A stretch of DNA of 64,000 nucleotides from Limibacillus halophilus (lineage in GTDB: Bacteria > Pseudomonadota > Alphaproteobacteria > Kiloniellales > CECT-8803): positions 62,001-126,000 of the forward strand of contig NZ_JACHXA010000004.1 of NCBI RefSeq assembly GCF_014191775.1, in the 5' to 3' direction. The translations under genes were made by a program, and so were the position numbers. The notes under the pieces are model-generated. The model had not been told where the DNA came from. It saw nothing but the letters and a program-made list of their open reading frames with translations, and searched no databases. This document shows, piece by piece, positions 24,816 to 33,457 of the stretch. The first letter of the stretch is position 1, and the number at the start of each line of letters is the position of its first letter.

Positions 24816-25979
24816 TCAGAAGTTAATCTCACCCGGGAAGTAATGTTTGAAGGCCAGCTTATAGTCTGCTGAGTTGATCAGATCGTAGAAGGCGACCCGA
24901 TGTGACCATTCGCGCTGGGAGTCCACAACTTTCTTGAAGAAAGCGTCCTTGTTCAATTCTTCAAGAACCTTATCCCAAGACGCTAGCTGTGCCGCCATCA
25001 CGGAATCCGGCGTGCGGTGCACCTTGACACCAGCCTCGTTGATCAGCTTCTGCAGATCGTTCGAGTAGTTATCCATGGCCGTTGCATAGTTTGAGGTGTT
25101 GGCTGCTTCAGCCGAATACTCAAGAATCTTCTGGTGCTCTTCCGGCAGAGATTCAAAGCGTGCCTTGTTGAAGATGATTTCGAAGAATTCTGCAGCTTGG
25201 TGGTAAGAACCCATCATGTAGGTCTTCGAAACGTCCTGAGCGCCAAACCGGCTATCGGACGTCGGGTTGTTGTACTCAAAGGCTTCGATAACGCCACGCT
25301 CCAGGGCTGGCACGATTTCGCCGCCCGGCAACTGAGTCACCTGCAGGCCCATACCCTGCATGATGTCCGTAGCCAAGCCAACGGTACGATACTTGAGGCC
25401 TTGGAGATCGTCTGCGCTCTTGATTTCCTTCTTAAACCAACCAAGCGGCTGAGTCGGCATCGGCATGCAGAAGAACCCAACAAGGTTCAAGCCGAGGATA
25501 TCCTGCACCAGCTCTCTGTATAGCTCTTTACCGCCGCCCTTGTGAATCCAGGCCAGAATTTGCGAGGCGCTGGCGCCGAACACAGGACCGGTTCCAAAGA
25601 GGGATGCTGCTTTATGCTTGCCGTACCAGTAAGCGGTAACTTGGTGCCCGCCATCCAGAACACCATTATGAACGGCGTCTTGGACCTGGAACGCGGCCAC
25701 AACCGCACCGGATACAAGGTATTCGATCTTGAGGCGACCACCGGCCATATCCTCGACGCGCTTGACGTATTCTTGCGCCATTTCATTGAAAATATCCGCC
25801 GCACCCCAGGCACCTTGCATGCGCAACGTTACGGTCTGAGCCCGTGAAACCTGCGGAAATGCGATGCTGGCGGCAGCGGCTGCACCGGCAACGCCAGCGC
25901 CCTTTAGAAACTTACGACGATCTGGCGTTTGAGCCTTTTCTTCTGAAACCTTAACCTTCTTTTCGGAGACCTTTGTCAT
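24816..25979 (-). CDS. dctP: TRAP transporter substrate-binding protein (DctP)
   Basis: 387 aa with a twin-arginine-type leader (DRRKFLKGAGVAGAAAAASIAF, positions about 20-41, written here in two parts as DRRKFLKG and the following Ala-rich stretch). The mature protein starts TVTLRMQGAWGA. LKYRTVGLATDIMQGMGLQV and the PGGEIVPALERGVIEAFEYNNP segment are those of the mannitol/chloroaromatic DctP7 group, in which acids such as 2-oxo or hydroxy acids are bound. First gene of the TRAP-amidase operon. Tat export would suggest cytoplasmic folding before export. Confidence 0.92.
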   Translation of the reverse strand: MTKVSEKKVKVSEEKAQTPDRRKFLKGAGVAGAAAAASIAFPQVSRAQTVTLRMQGAWGAADIFNEMAQEYVKRVEDMAGGRLKIEYLVSGAVVAAFQVQDAVHNGVLDGGHQVTAYWYGKHKAASLFGTGPVFGASASQILAWIHKGGGKELYRELVQDILGLNLVGFFCMPMPTQPLGWFKKEIKSADDLQGLKYRTVGLATDIMQGMGLQVTQLPGGEIVPALERGVIEAFEYNNPTSDSRFGAQDVSKTYMMGSYHQAAEFFEIIFNKARFESLPEEHQKILEYSAEAANTSNYATAMDNYSNDLQKLINEAGVKVHRTPDSVMAAQLASWDKVLEELNKDAFFKKVVDSQREWSHRVAFYDLINSADYKLAFKHYFPGEINF

Positions 25980-26548
25980 GCTTTCCTCCCGAAATGCGTG
26001 CGTTAAGAGCCAGCCCGTTCTTTTTTTGCTTAATGACGGGTCACAACTCTGCTTACAGAAAAACAGCGTAGGGGGTGGTATCTAGGACTGCAAGTCAAAG
26101 TACATGGCATAAATCGAAAGTGATGATTATCGCAGGGGCGAAATAACCTTTCATCCAATCACAGACTGCAGATATTTGCGTTCTTGTGCTGTGGCAAAAA
26201 AGCAACAATTCTAATAATTGAATTGATGCGGGCTGTTAGCTGTTACCCAATAGATGATGAAAAACCTTGAAAAATGGCGAAATCATTTAACAGCTGTTCT
26301 GGACAAGATGACCAGTCGCGCGTGATGTATTTGTCATAATTTTCCTGTAGAAACATGAAGATACCGGCATCAATGCTAAGCACCGGTGTGCGTCGTTAAA
26401 ACGCAAAATTTGTTCGGAAATATCCTTCGTATGCCGGGACATAGACGGAATTATCGCTAGTCGTAGGTCTTCGTTAATCGCTTGATACAAAAATCAGCGC
26501 TATGTATCGTTTTGTAAGGTTCTGGCAACCTAACAAGGGGAATGAGAC
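25980..26548. other. 569-bp non-coding interval between dctP and the tolC-like gene
   Basis: AT-richer than the flanking genes. It must hold the dctP promoter at its left end and the tolC promoter at its right end, but no strong -35/-10 pair stands out. A small AGGTT-N5-AACCT hairpin at about 26517-26531 precedes the AAGGGG ribosome-binding site of the tolC gene. A short minus-strand frame near 26.3-26.5 kb has no recognisable features and is not called. Confidence 0.5.
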
Positions 26549-27910
26549 GTGAAAAAGCAATTTTACAGAGTATCTGCCGCAGCCGTAGCGTTGCTCGTGG
26601 GTATGGGAGCAACCGGCGCGCAGAGTGCAACGCTGAGTGAGGCGATTGCTCAGGCATTGGGTTTTAATCCACGCATTAAAGCAGCAGACAGCAACCGGGA
26701 GGCAGTCAATTACGAGTTGCGTCAATCCCGTTCATTCTATCTGCCACAGGTTGATGCGACCGCGGGCATAGGTGTCGCGTCGATCAACGATTCGATCACC
26801 CGGAGTTCCGGAACAGACGACTACAGCACGATGCAGCCGGAGGAATACGGCATTATTCTCCAGCAGCGTTTGTTCGATGGCTTCGAGACCGACAGCCTAG
26901 TCGCTCGCGATAAAGCACGGTTCAAGGCGGCCAGCCGCAGGGTCTATGAGACTTCGGAATTTTTGGCGCTGGATGTGACTGAATCCTACCTCAACGTCGT
27001 CCGTGCACAGAACTTGTTGGCTTTGGCCGAGGAGAACGCTCGGATTCACGAGGCAATCCTCGATTCCTTGCGCCAGCGGGGCAGTGGCGGCGTAGGCAAT
27101 CGTGCCGACATCGACCAGACGGAAGCGCGTTTGTTGCGCGCCCGTTCCGTCGTCGAGGATACGGAGAACAGCCTTCAGGATGCTCGCGCCTCCTATACGG
27201 CGCTCGTCGGTGAGCTGCCACCTGCGCTTGACGCCCCGGGCTGTCCGACCGGCAGCATACCCCCGGGTGAAGCCGAAACGTTGGCTCAATTAATTGCCCA
27301 GAACCCGACATTGAGGGCTTTGGATGCCGACGTGGAGGCCAACGACGCCCGTGTCGACCTTTCTGAGTCTCCGCTTTATCCGCGGTTGTCGGTTGAGGCG
27401 AGTTCAACCTACCGCGACGACCAAGACGGTGCGGAGACCTGGGAGTGGGATAATCGCGTCATGCTGATGATGCGCTGGAATCTTTACAGCGGCGGTCGCG
27501 ACGTTGCTGGTAAACGTGAAGCGGTGGCGCGTCTTGGACAATCGAAGTTCGAACGCAGCGTCGCGTTGCTGCAGGCTGAGGAAGAAACCCGGCAATCGTG
27601 GAACGCGCTGCGTGCATCGCAACGCCGCACCGGACTGTTGACTGACGCCGTTGGCTCGTCGCGGGCAACCCGTGATGCCTACCGTGAACAGTTCCGCGTC
27701 GGCAATCGAACGCTCCTTGATGTGCTGGATGCGGAAAACGAAGTCTTCGTGGTCAGCAGCGAGTTGGTGGATTCACAAACGGTTGAGTGTTTCCAGCAGT
27801 ATCGTATCCTCGCGCTGACGGGTGGTTTGCTCAGGTCGGTCGATGTTGCCGCGCCAGCGACGACCGATGAAACGCCACCTTCGTTTGAAGACACTATCTT
27901 AGTTGAGTAG
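26549..27910 (+). CDS. TolC-family outer-membrane channel (LapE-like)
   Basis: 453 aa with a signal peptide (about 1-27, ending GAQSA). The mature start TLSEAIAQALGFNPRIKAADSNREAVNYELRQS is the first outer-membrane-efflux domain. A second begins at TLAQLIAQNPTLRALDADVEANDARV, giving the usual two-repeat TolC architecture. RVGNRTLLDVLDAENEVF is the typical C-terminal helix. It starts with GTG, 8 nt after AAGGGG. Placed at the left edge of the type I secretion block, it is the probable outer-membrane partner of the ABC and HlyD proteins at 33.7-37.3 kb. Confidence 0.92.
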   Translation: MKKQFYRVSAAAVALLVGMGATGAQSATLSEAIAQALGFNPRIKAADSNREAVNYELRQSRSFYLPQVDATAGIGVASINDSITRSSGTDDYSTMQPEEYGIILQQRLFDGFETDSLVARDKARFKAASRRVYETSEFLALDVTESYLNVVRAQNLLALAEENARIHEAILDSLRQRGSGGVGNRADIDQTEARLLRARSVVEDTENSLQDARASYTALVGELPPALDAPGCPTGSIPPGEAETLAQLIAQNPTLRALDADVEANDARVDLSESPLYPRLSVEASSTYRDDQDGAETWEWDNRVMLMMRWNLYSGGRDVAGKREAVARLGQSKFERSVALLQAEEETRQSWNALRASQRRTGLLTDAVGSSRATRDAYREQFRVGNRTLLDVLDAENEVFVVSSELVDSQTVECFQQYRILALTGGLLRSVDVAAPATTDETPPSFEDTILVE

Positions 27911-27927
27911 TCGAAAGGCGGGTCCTA

Positions 27928-28260
27928 TTGGCTGACCAGGCGAGCAATTCCCTGGATTTGTTTGGAGGCGAGGCGCCGGATGCGAATGCTCCGGCGCCTG
28001 CCGACACTTGGGTGCTGGACCTTGGCGACCTAATTGCTGACGCCCAAGGTGAGATCGTTGTGGCGGAAACCGCGGGAGCGCATCTTACCATCACCGCCAG
28101 CGCGTCCATTTCGGCGACAGGCTTGGCTGAAGCGCATACGACGAGCGCCGGTTTCGATGTAGATGGCTACAATTTTGTCCGTTTCGACAACGGAATTACA
28201 CTCTATTACGAAGATGGGATGGATCTGTCCCTTCTCGCTCAACACGGCACAACTGGCTGA
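27928..28260 (+). CDS. Small acidic protein of unknown function, downstream of tolC
   Basis: 110 aa, no cysteine, no signal peptide or membrane segment, strongly acidic. The N-terminal third is Ala/Pro/Asp-rich; the C-terminal half (GFDVDGYNFVRFDNGITLYY) looks like beta strands. It would start with TTG at 27928, 17 bp after the tolC stop, behind AAAGGCGGG. It could be a small type I secretion substrate, since it lacks an N-terminal signal, or a cytoplasmic accessory. I do not recognise a family. Co-transcription with tolC is likely from the spacing. Confidence 0.5.
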   Translation: MADQASNSLDLFGGEAPDANAPAPADTWVLDLGDLIADAQGEIVVAETAGAHLTITASASISATGLAEAHTTSAGFDVDGYNFVRFDNGITLYYEDGMDLSLLAQHGTTG

Positions 28261-28318
28261 GATAGCGTTCTCACACCTGTTTCCTTGTTTCACCTTAGTT
28301 AATGTTCTCAGTTGCGGA

Positions 28319-29053
28319 TCAGGCGCCGAGCGCTGGGACACGCGCGGCAGCTTTTGGTGGTGCAAACCAGGCAATGTAATTCGGCGGCGTTTCCGCCCGA
28401 CGCTGCAAGCGGATGAAACTGATTTCCGTTGCGGTTAATTTGCCTGGCAGAAGCACAAGCGCCTGGCGGACTGAAAGTTCCGTCTGGCCGGTCACCAAGC
28501 CATCCCAGAAGCGGGCGAAGGATTGGCCCATTTGCAGCCGTAGCAATGACCCCAAATCCGCGCCGACCAACGTCCTTCGTTCACGTCCTAGCCAATTCAG
28601 AACAGATGCGTTGCAGTCTAGAATCGTTGCCTGCGCCGAAAGAAGAACGCCGGGGCAGGGGGTCAGGTGAAATACGTCAAGAACCTCGGATGACGGCTCA
28701 TCTTTCTTGCTGGCTTTCTTGAGCGAACTTCCTTCCATACTGCCGAATGCAAGGCGGGCCAGACAGTCGAGCATGCAAACGCCTCTGAGGTAAGCCGTCA
28801 GATTGCCGCTCACATAATCCCTGCTCATACGGCCAATGAGCGGACCAAGTTGCCGCTTCTCAATCCTTGCCACCTCTTCGAGGTACTCCCAAAAAACTTC
28901 TTCCAGACGAATGGAGGTTCGCTTTTTCCTGAATTGTAACGTCCGCGTGCGCGTCGTTAAGGAGCGGACCGGGGCACGCTGCGGTGCTGCGTGAGGAAAC
29001 CCGCCCCTGTCCGGGGGAGTTGCTTTGGGGGGCACTGTCACGGAGTTAGCCAT
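28319..29053 (-). CDS. Ribbon-helix-helix / PAS-domain regulator
   Basis: About 244 aa. After a basic N-terminal region comes an RHH_4-like DNA-binding domain (RTSIRLEEVFWEYLEEVARI, then GNLTAYLRGVCML). The C-terminal half is PAS-like, with FHLTPCPGVLLSAQATILDCNASVLNWLGRERRTLVG followed by a strand-rich segment to the end, described here in pieces: TPCPGVLL, DCNASVLNWLG and TATEISFIRLQRR. PAS domains sense small ligands, redox state or light, but no heme or flavin ligand can be assigned. ATG at 29053 is chosen over 29077, which would leave almost no leader after a likely -10 at 29090-29095. It is divergent from the adhesin gene, so it is the likely local regulator. Confidence 0.72.
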   Translation of the reverse strand: MANSVTVPPKATPPDRGGFPHAAPQRAPVRSLTTRTRTLQFRKKRTSIRLEEVFWEYLEEVARIEKRQLGPLIGRMSRDYVSGNLTAYLRGVCMLDCLARLAFGSMEGSSLKKASKKDEPSSEVLDVFHLTPCPGVLLSAQATILDCNASVLNWLGRERRTLVGADLGSLLRLQMGQSFARFWDGLVTGQTELSVRQALVLLPGKLTATEISFIRLQRRAETPPNYIAWFAPPKAAARVPALGA

Positions 29054-29086
29054 ATCAGTCCGATCGATAAAATTCATTTAAACAAG

Positions 29087-29100
29087 CATAATATATTATG
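29087..29100. promoter_or_regulatory. 14-bp palindrome in the RHH-PAS / adhesin promoter region
   Basis: CATAATATATTATG is a perfect palindrome in the gap between the divergent regulator and adhesin genes. On the minus strand a TTGTTT / TATATT pair with a 16-bp spacer overlaps it, giving a possible promoter for the regulator. RHH proteins commonly bind short symmetrical sites near their own start, so autoregulation is plausible. AT-rich palindromes also arise by chance, so the call is tentative. Confidence 0.45.
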
Positions 29101-29217
29101 TCGCATTTAGTAAACAAAGTATTGTCCGCCTTCCGATTCCACGTCAAAGTGTCGTCGAATACAAATTAAGACTGTGGGAGAGGTGTGCGCAGCGCGCCCG
29201 AAACGGGAGATAAGAAG

Positions 29218-32200
29218 ATGTCGGAAAAGTTGACACAGATCGCTCAGAGTGAAACGGCCCTCATATTGACGCCGCCAGCTGCTGGAGAGGTCATTCGGGT
29301 TGAACTCTCGGATCAACCGTTGCAGTTCAATTTCAATATCGATCAAGCGACTTTTTCGATCGAAGGCAACGACCTTGTGATTACTTTTGCCAATGGCGGT
29401 ATGATCATTGTCGAGGACTATGTGGTCGACGCGCCTTTAGGCGTCGGTTCAATCATTCTTGCTGATGGCACGGAACTGGTTCCCGCAGAAGTCGGTGCCC
29501 GGCTTGAAACGGCGCAGACGATCGAGCAACCGGCGGCTGGTGAGACCATCAGTCTTCTCGTCGAACCAAACCAGGCTTTCGTCTTCAACTTCGACCCGGC
29601 TTCCGCAACGATTCAGATTGATGGCGATAACCTGATTTTGGTGTTTGCCGATGGCGGCCAGATCGTATTGGAGAATTATTTCGCGCCAACTCCCGGCAGC
29701 GAGTTTACGCCTTTCACGCTTCTCGCGGACGGTAGCCCGCTGTCTGGCGATCTTATCGCGGCGCTGGCAATTCAGCCTGCTGCCGGACCGGCCGCGCCGA
29801 CGGATCTGACGACGCCGCAGCCGAGTGATAACCCACAGGGCGGCGGCGGTGAATTCGAAACCCCCGGAACGACGCTGTTGGCGGGTGAGAATCCGTTGAA
29901 TTTGTTGGGCCCGGAGCATGAGGACCAGGGCGTTCCGCCTTTGCCCATCGACGACCAGCTTCCGCTGCCTGAGGAAGAGCTGCCGGTCAACTTGCCGCCC
30001 GATGCTATCGATAACGACTACGTGGCGGACGAAGACAATCCCATCAACGGCAACATCGTGACCGACGAGACCGGTGACGGCGTTGACAGCGATCCGGACG
30101 GCGACACGCTGACGGTGATCGCGGTTGACGGTGACGGCGGCAACGTCGGCACGCAGATCGCGTTGGGCAATGGCCTGCTGACGGTAAACGCCAACGGCAC
30201 CTACAGCTTTGACCCGAACGGCGGCTACGAGAGCCTGGGCGTGGGTGAGTCGACCAGCGAGAGCTTCACCTACACGATCAGCGACGGCAACGGCGGCACG
30301 GACACGGCGACGGTGACCATCGTCATCAACGGCGTGAACGACGCTCCCGACGCCATCGACAACGACTATTCGACCGATGAGGATACGCCGGTGGGTGGCA
30401 ACATCGTGACCGACGAGACCGGTGACGGCGTCGATAGCGATCCCGAGAACGACACTTTGACGGTGATCGCGGTTGATGGTGACGGCGGCAACGTCGGCAC
30501 GCAGATCGCGTTGGGCAATGGCCTGCTGACGGTAAACGCCAACGGCACCTACAGCTTTGACCCGAACGGCGGCTACGAGAGCCTGGGCGTGGGTGAGTCG
30601 ACCAGCGAGAGCTTCACCTACACGATCAGCGACGGCAACGGCGGCACGGACACGGCGACGGTGACCATCGTCATCAACGGCGTGAACGACGCTCCCGACG
30701 CCATCGACAACGACTACTCCACCGATGAGGATACGCCGGTGGGTGGCAACATCGTGACCGACGAGACCGGTGACGGCGTTGACAGCGATCCGGACGGCGA
30801 CACGCTGACGGTGATCGCGGTTGACGGTGACGGCGGCAACGTCGGCACGCAGATTGCGCTGGGCAATGGCCTGCTGACGGTAAACGCCAACGGCACCTAC
30901 AGCTTTGACCCGAACGGCGGTTACGAGAGCCTGGGCGTGGGTGAGTCGACGAGCGAGAGCTTCACCTACACAATCAGCGACGGCAACGGCGGCACGGACA
31001 CGGCGACGGTGACCATCGTCATCAACGGTGTGAACGACGGCCCGTCCATTTCCGCAACGGCGACCGCAGTCGTCTCGGAAGAGGGATTGCCCGGCGGTAT
31101 TCCGGACACGGTCGGCACGGACGATACCACCGACTCAATCACGGCCAACGGTTCCTTTACCGTTAGCGACCCGGATGGCGATGCCTTGACGGTCGTCTTC
31201 AACAGCGCGCCGGCAGACGGGTTCCTGACGGTCGATGGCGTGGATATAAACTGGAGCGGCGTTGGCACGCAGACTTTGACCGGCACCGGTGGCGGCACGA
31301 CGATCACTATCACGATCGACAATACCGGCGCATATACGGTGGCGATTGACGGTCCGGTGGATCACGCAAATGGTGCGATCGAAGACGACCTCGACTTCAA
31401 CGTCGGCGTGCTGGTTTCCGATGGCAACGGCGGCAGTGCGACTGGCACCCTGACGGTGACCATCGAAGACGACATGCCGATCCCGAGCGCCGACTTCCTG
31501 TTGGCGGACAATGCGCCGGGAACCTACAACGGTGATATGGGACTGCAGTTCGGTGCAGACGACGGTGCCGTAGGTGGTCTCACGGTGACGGGTCTGCCGA
31601 CCGGCTTCACGGCCAGTGCGGTCTCGGAGAATCTGGACGGATCCTACTCGACCACCATTACGGGCGATAACGGCTCCGAATTCGAACTGACGGTGTTCAG
31701 CGATGGCACATACAGTTTCGAGGTGGTGAATATCCTGCCGCCGGTCGAAACCTTGCTGTCATTGACCAATCTACCGAACTCCGGTCCGCATGCGCCCGCG
31801 TACGAGAACATTGTTGGTGATTTCGGCCTGATCTTCGAGGGCGACAAGGACATTACGAATAATGGCGGTGCAGCCTTCATTGCTGATAGTGACGGCGCGA
31901 ACGTTTCTGGGCAGGGTGTTGGCGTGTTCAACAACAACGTGAACACCAATGAGGCGCTCAGTATCAAGTTCGCCGATCCGGCAAGTCTTGGCGACACCAC
32001 GGTTATCGGTGATACGACGCCAATTCCGGTAACCATCGCCGATATTTCCACGATTGTTGTTTCGCAGTGGAGCGCCGGTGAAGACCTGATCATTAAAGTA
32101 CTGAAAGACGGCGTCGTGCTGGATGAGGGCACCGCAACGGCGGGTTCACCGCTCGGCGGTGACGTGGCGCTCGATATCGTCGGCCTTGACCCAGCAAACT

Positions 32201-32859
32201 ATCCTGATGGCATCGATCAGATTCTGATCATCGGCTCCTCCGGCAGCACGAACCTGAAGGTCGTGGGCTTGGGCATCATCGAGTCCGATGCCGCCAGTGA
32301 CCAGACGTTCCAATTCGACGTGGTCAGCACCGACCGGGATGGCGACAGTGCAACCTCGCCCTTGACCATCACCGTTGATGGAAACGGCGATGGGATTGCC
32401 CAAATCAACGGAACGAGTGGTGAAGACCATCTGGTGGGCGGCAGCCTGGCTGATCTCATCACCGGTTTTGCGGGTGCGGATACCTTTGTTGGCCAGGGTG
32501 GCGACGACGAGATCACTCTCGGTGTCGATGCCTCGACCAATGACAATGCCTCCGACACGGTGGTCATCGGCGTCGGCGATGGGGTCGATACGATCTACGG
32601 CTTCGATGTCAGCGACCCGGCCGGCACCGGCGACTTCCTTGATGTCTCCGAGCTCTTCACCGATCCGGCGGGCTTTGTCAGCTTCGACGGCAGTGCCGAC
32701 GTCAACGGTGACGCAATCAATGACTACGTGGTCAGCGTCAGCGCCGACGGCGGGCCGGCTGTGCAGGTGGCCATCCTCGATGGCGCAAGCCTCTTCAACA
32801 GCACGGGCAATGCAGCGGCGGATCTGGCGGACAACGTCAGCGCGAATTCGCTGGTATAA
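29218..32859 (+). CDS. RTX/VCBS-repeat type I secreted adhesin (LapA-like, compact)
   Basis: 1213 aa, acidic, cysteine-poor, with no N-terminal signal. Residues about 20-185 are two copies of an ~85-residue module, each opening with PAAGE and containing FNF...I.G..L.. .FA.GG.I..E.Y. A third PAAG lies at 187-190. Residues 262-609 are three near-identical 116-residue VCBS/cadherin-like repeats. A T1SS-143-like domain (about 610-757) and two further beta-rich domains follow. An RTX nonapeptide stretch near 1065-1090 (GEDHLVGG, GGDDEITLG) and a C-terminal secretion region complete it. ATG at 29218 follows GGGAGATAAG. The AAG motifs resemble the TAAG site that LapG cuts in LapA. It is small for this family. 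Confidence 0.88.
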   Translation: MSEKLTQIAQSETALILTPPAAGEVIRVELSDQPLQFNFNIDQATFSIEGNDLVITFANGGMIIVEDYVVDAPLGVGSIILADGTELVPAEVGARLETAQTIEQPAAGETISLLVEPNQAFVFNFDPASATIQIDGDNLILVFADGGQIVLENYFAPTPGSEFTPFTLLADGSPLSGDLIAALAIQPAAGPAAPTDLTTPQPSDNPQGGGGEFETPGTTLLAGENPLNLLGPEHEDQGVPPLPIDDQLPLPEEELPVNLPPDAIDNDYVADEDNPINGNIVTDETGDGVDSDPDGDTLTVIAVDGDGGNVGTQIALGNGLLTVNANGTYSFDPNGGYESLGVGESTSESFTYTISDGNGGTDTATVTIVINGVNDAPDAIDNDYSTDEDTPVGGNIVTDETGDGVDSDPENDTLTVIAVDGDGGNVGTQIALGNGLLTVNANGTYSFDPNGGYESLGVGESTSESFTYTISDGNGGTDTATVTIVINGVNDAPDAIDNDYSTDEDTPVGGNIVTDETGDGVDSDPDGDTLTVIAVDGDGGNVGTQIALGNGLLTVNANGTYSFDPNGGYESLGVGESTSESFTYTISDGNGGTDTATVTIVINGVNDGPSISATATAVVSEEGLPGGIPDTVGTDDTTDSITANGSFTVSDPDGDALTVVFNSAPADGFLTVDGVDINWSGVGTQTLTGTGGGTTITITIDNTGAYTVAIDGPVDHANGAIEDDLDFNVGVLVSDGNGGSATGTLTVTIEDDMPIPSADFLLADNAPGTYNGDMGLQFGADDGAVGGLTVTGLPTGFTASAVSENLDGSYSTTITGDNGSEFELTVFSDGTYSFEVVNILPPVETLLSLTNLPNSGPHAPAYENIVGDFGLIFEGDKDITNNGGAAFIADSDGANVSGQGVGVFNNNVNTNEALSIKFADPASLGDTTVIGDTTPIPVTIADISTIVVSQWSAGEDLIIKVLKDGVVLDEGTATAGSPLGGDVALDIVGLDPANYPDGIDQILIIGSSGSTNLKVVGLGIIESDAASDQTFQFDVVSTDRDGDSATSPLTITVDGNGDGIAQINGTSGEDHLVGGSLADLITGFAGADTFVGQGGDDEITLGVDASTNDNASDTVVIGVGDGVDTIYGFDVSDPAGTGDFLDVSELFTDPAGFVSFDGSADVNGDAINDYVVSVSADGGPAVQVAILDGASLFNSTGNAAADLADNVSANSLV
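30001..31044 (+). repeat. Three tandem 348-bp VCBS-encoding repeats
   Basis: Units at 30001-30348, 30349-30696 and 30697-31044, each coding 116 residues of the adhesin. Identity is very high at DNA level. The pattern is mosaic: in the 5' part unit 1 matches unit 3 better than unit 2, while in the 3' part units 1 and 2 agree and unit 3 carries a few silent changes. This points to recent duplication or gene conversion, and copy number may vary between strains. Confidence 0.95.
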
Positions 32860-32905
32860 GGTTCTTTCCTCGCCCTCGGCAGGTCAGCCAAGGGTTCAAG
32901 TCGAG

Positions 32906-32942
32906 AAGGCCGGTTTTCCCAATAGGGGAGCCGGCCTTTTTC
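32906..32942 (+). terminator. Rho-independent terminator of the adhesin gene
   Basis: Stem AAGGCCGG (32906-32913) pairs with CCGGCCTT (32931-32938), extended by TTTCCC/GGGGA inside, and is followed by a T-run. It lies 47 bp after the adhesin stop. Confidence 0.85.
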
Positions 32943-33004
32943 GCTATCAGGGGTGAGGGGTGTCAGGAAAGACTGTGCCGTAGAGATCGTACAAGAAGAA
33001 AAAG

Positions 33005-33034
33005 AAAAGGCTCCAATGTTGGAGCCTTTTTCTT
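33005..33034. terminator. Bidirectional terminator before the lipoprotein gene end
   Basis: Perfect 12-bp arms AAAAGGCTCCAA (33005-33016) and TTGGAGCCTTTT (33019-33030) around a TG loop, with A- and T-runs on both sides. It can end the minus-strand lipoprotein transcript and back up the adhesin terminator. Confidence 0.85.
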
Positions 33035-33053
33035 GGTTACAAAGCGTAGAGCG

Positions 33054-33275
33054 TTAGTTGACTTGCTTCATACGCTCATAGGACTTGCGACGCCATTCGG
33101 CATCGTTAGCGATGTCTTTCAAGGTTACCTTTTCCTCAGTTTGCTTACCCTGCTCCAGAACCAAAGGCTCCTTCACGGGTGCAGGGGCGGTAACTGCTTC
33201 TCTATCATTGTTAGCAGGCCCAGAGCATCCCCAAAGGAATATGCTTCCTGCAATCAACACTGACTTACACGTCAT
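33054..33275 (-). CDS. Small lipoprotein, unknown function
   Basis: 73 aa. The lipobox is LWGC after a short hydrophobic core (SVLIAGSIFLWGCSG), giving a predicted lipidated cysteine near residue 17. The mature part is short and charged, with a C-terminal amphipathic helix (DIANDAEWRRKSYERMKQ). ATG at 33275 follows GGGAG with an 8-nt spacer. It is transcribed against the adhesin and ends at a bidirectional terminator. Conserved placement in the secretion locus could mean an envelope accessory; there is no family match I recognise. Confidence 0.65.
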   Translation of the reverse strand: MTCKSVLIAGSIFLWGCSGPANNDREAVTAPAPVKEPLVLEQGKQTEEKVTLKDIANDAEWRRKSYERMKQVN

Positions 33276-33457
33276 CTGCACATCTCCCTGTGCATATTTT
33301 CGTATTTGAATGTATATTACAGTTGATTATTAATCATTTATCAAGTGTTTCTAATCATCTTTAGAAAGAAAAATATTTAAATAAATTGAATCATACGATG
33401 CCTAAGATTTACTATCTTGGGCTTGGAAAGTGAGATTTGGAGATAAGGGGCGGAAGC

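Noticed and set aside
26287-26490. Short minus-strand reading frame in the dctP-tolC gap
   Set aside because: No Shine-Dalgarno, no recognisable domain, and composition typical of non-coding DNA.
30018-30896. Three identical-looking minus-strand reading frames spaced 348 bp apart inside the adhesin
   Set aside because: They are shadows of the VCBS repeats, have no ribosome-binding sites and repeat only because the coding strand does.
30001-31044. Possible CRISPR or other spaced repeat array
   Set aside because: The 348-bp units are contiguous coding repeats with no unique spacers.
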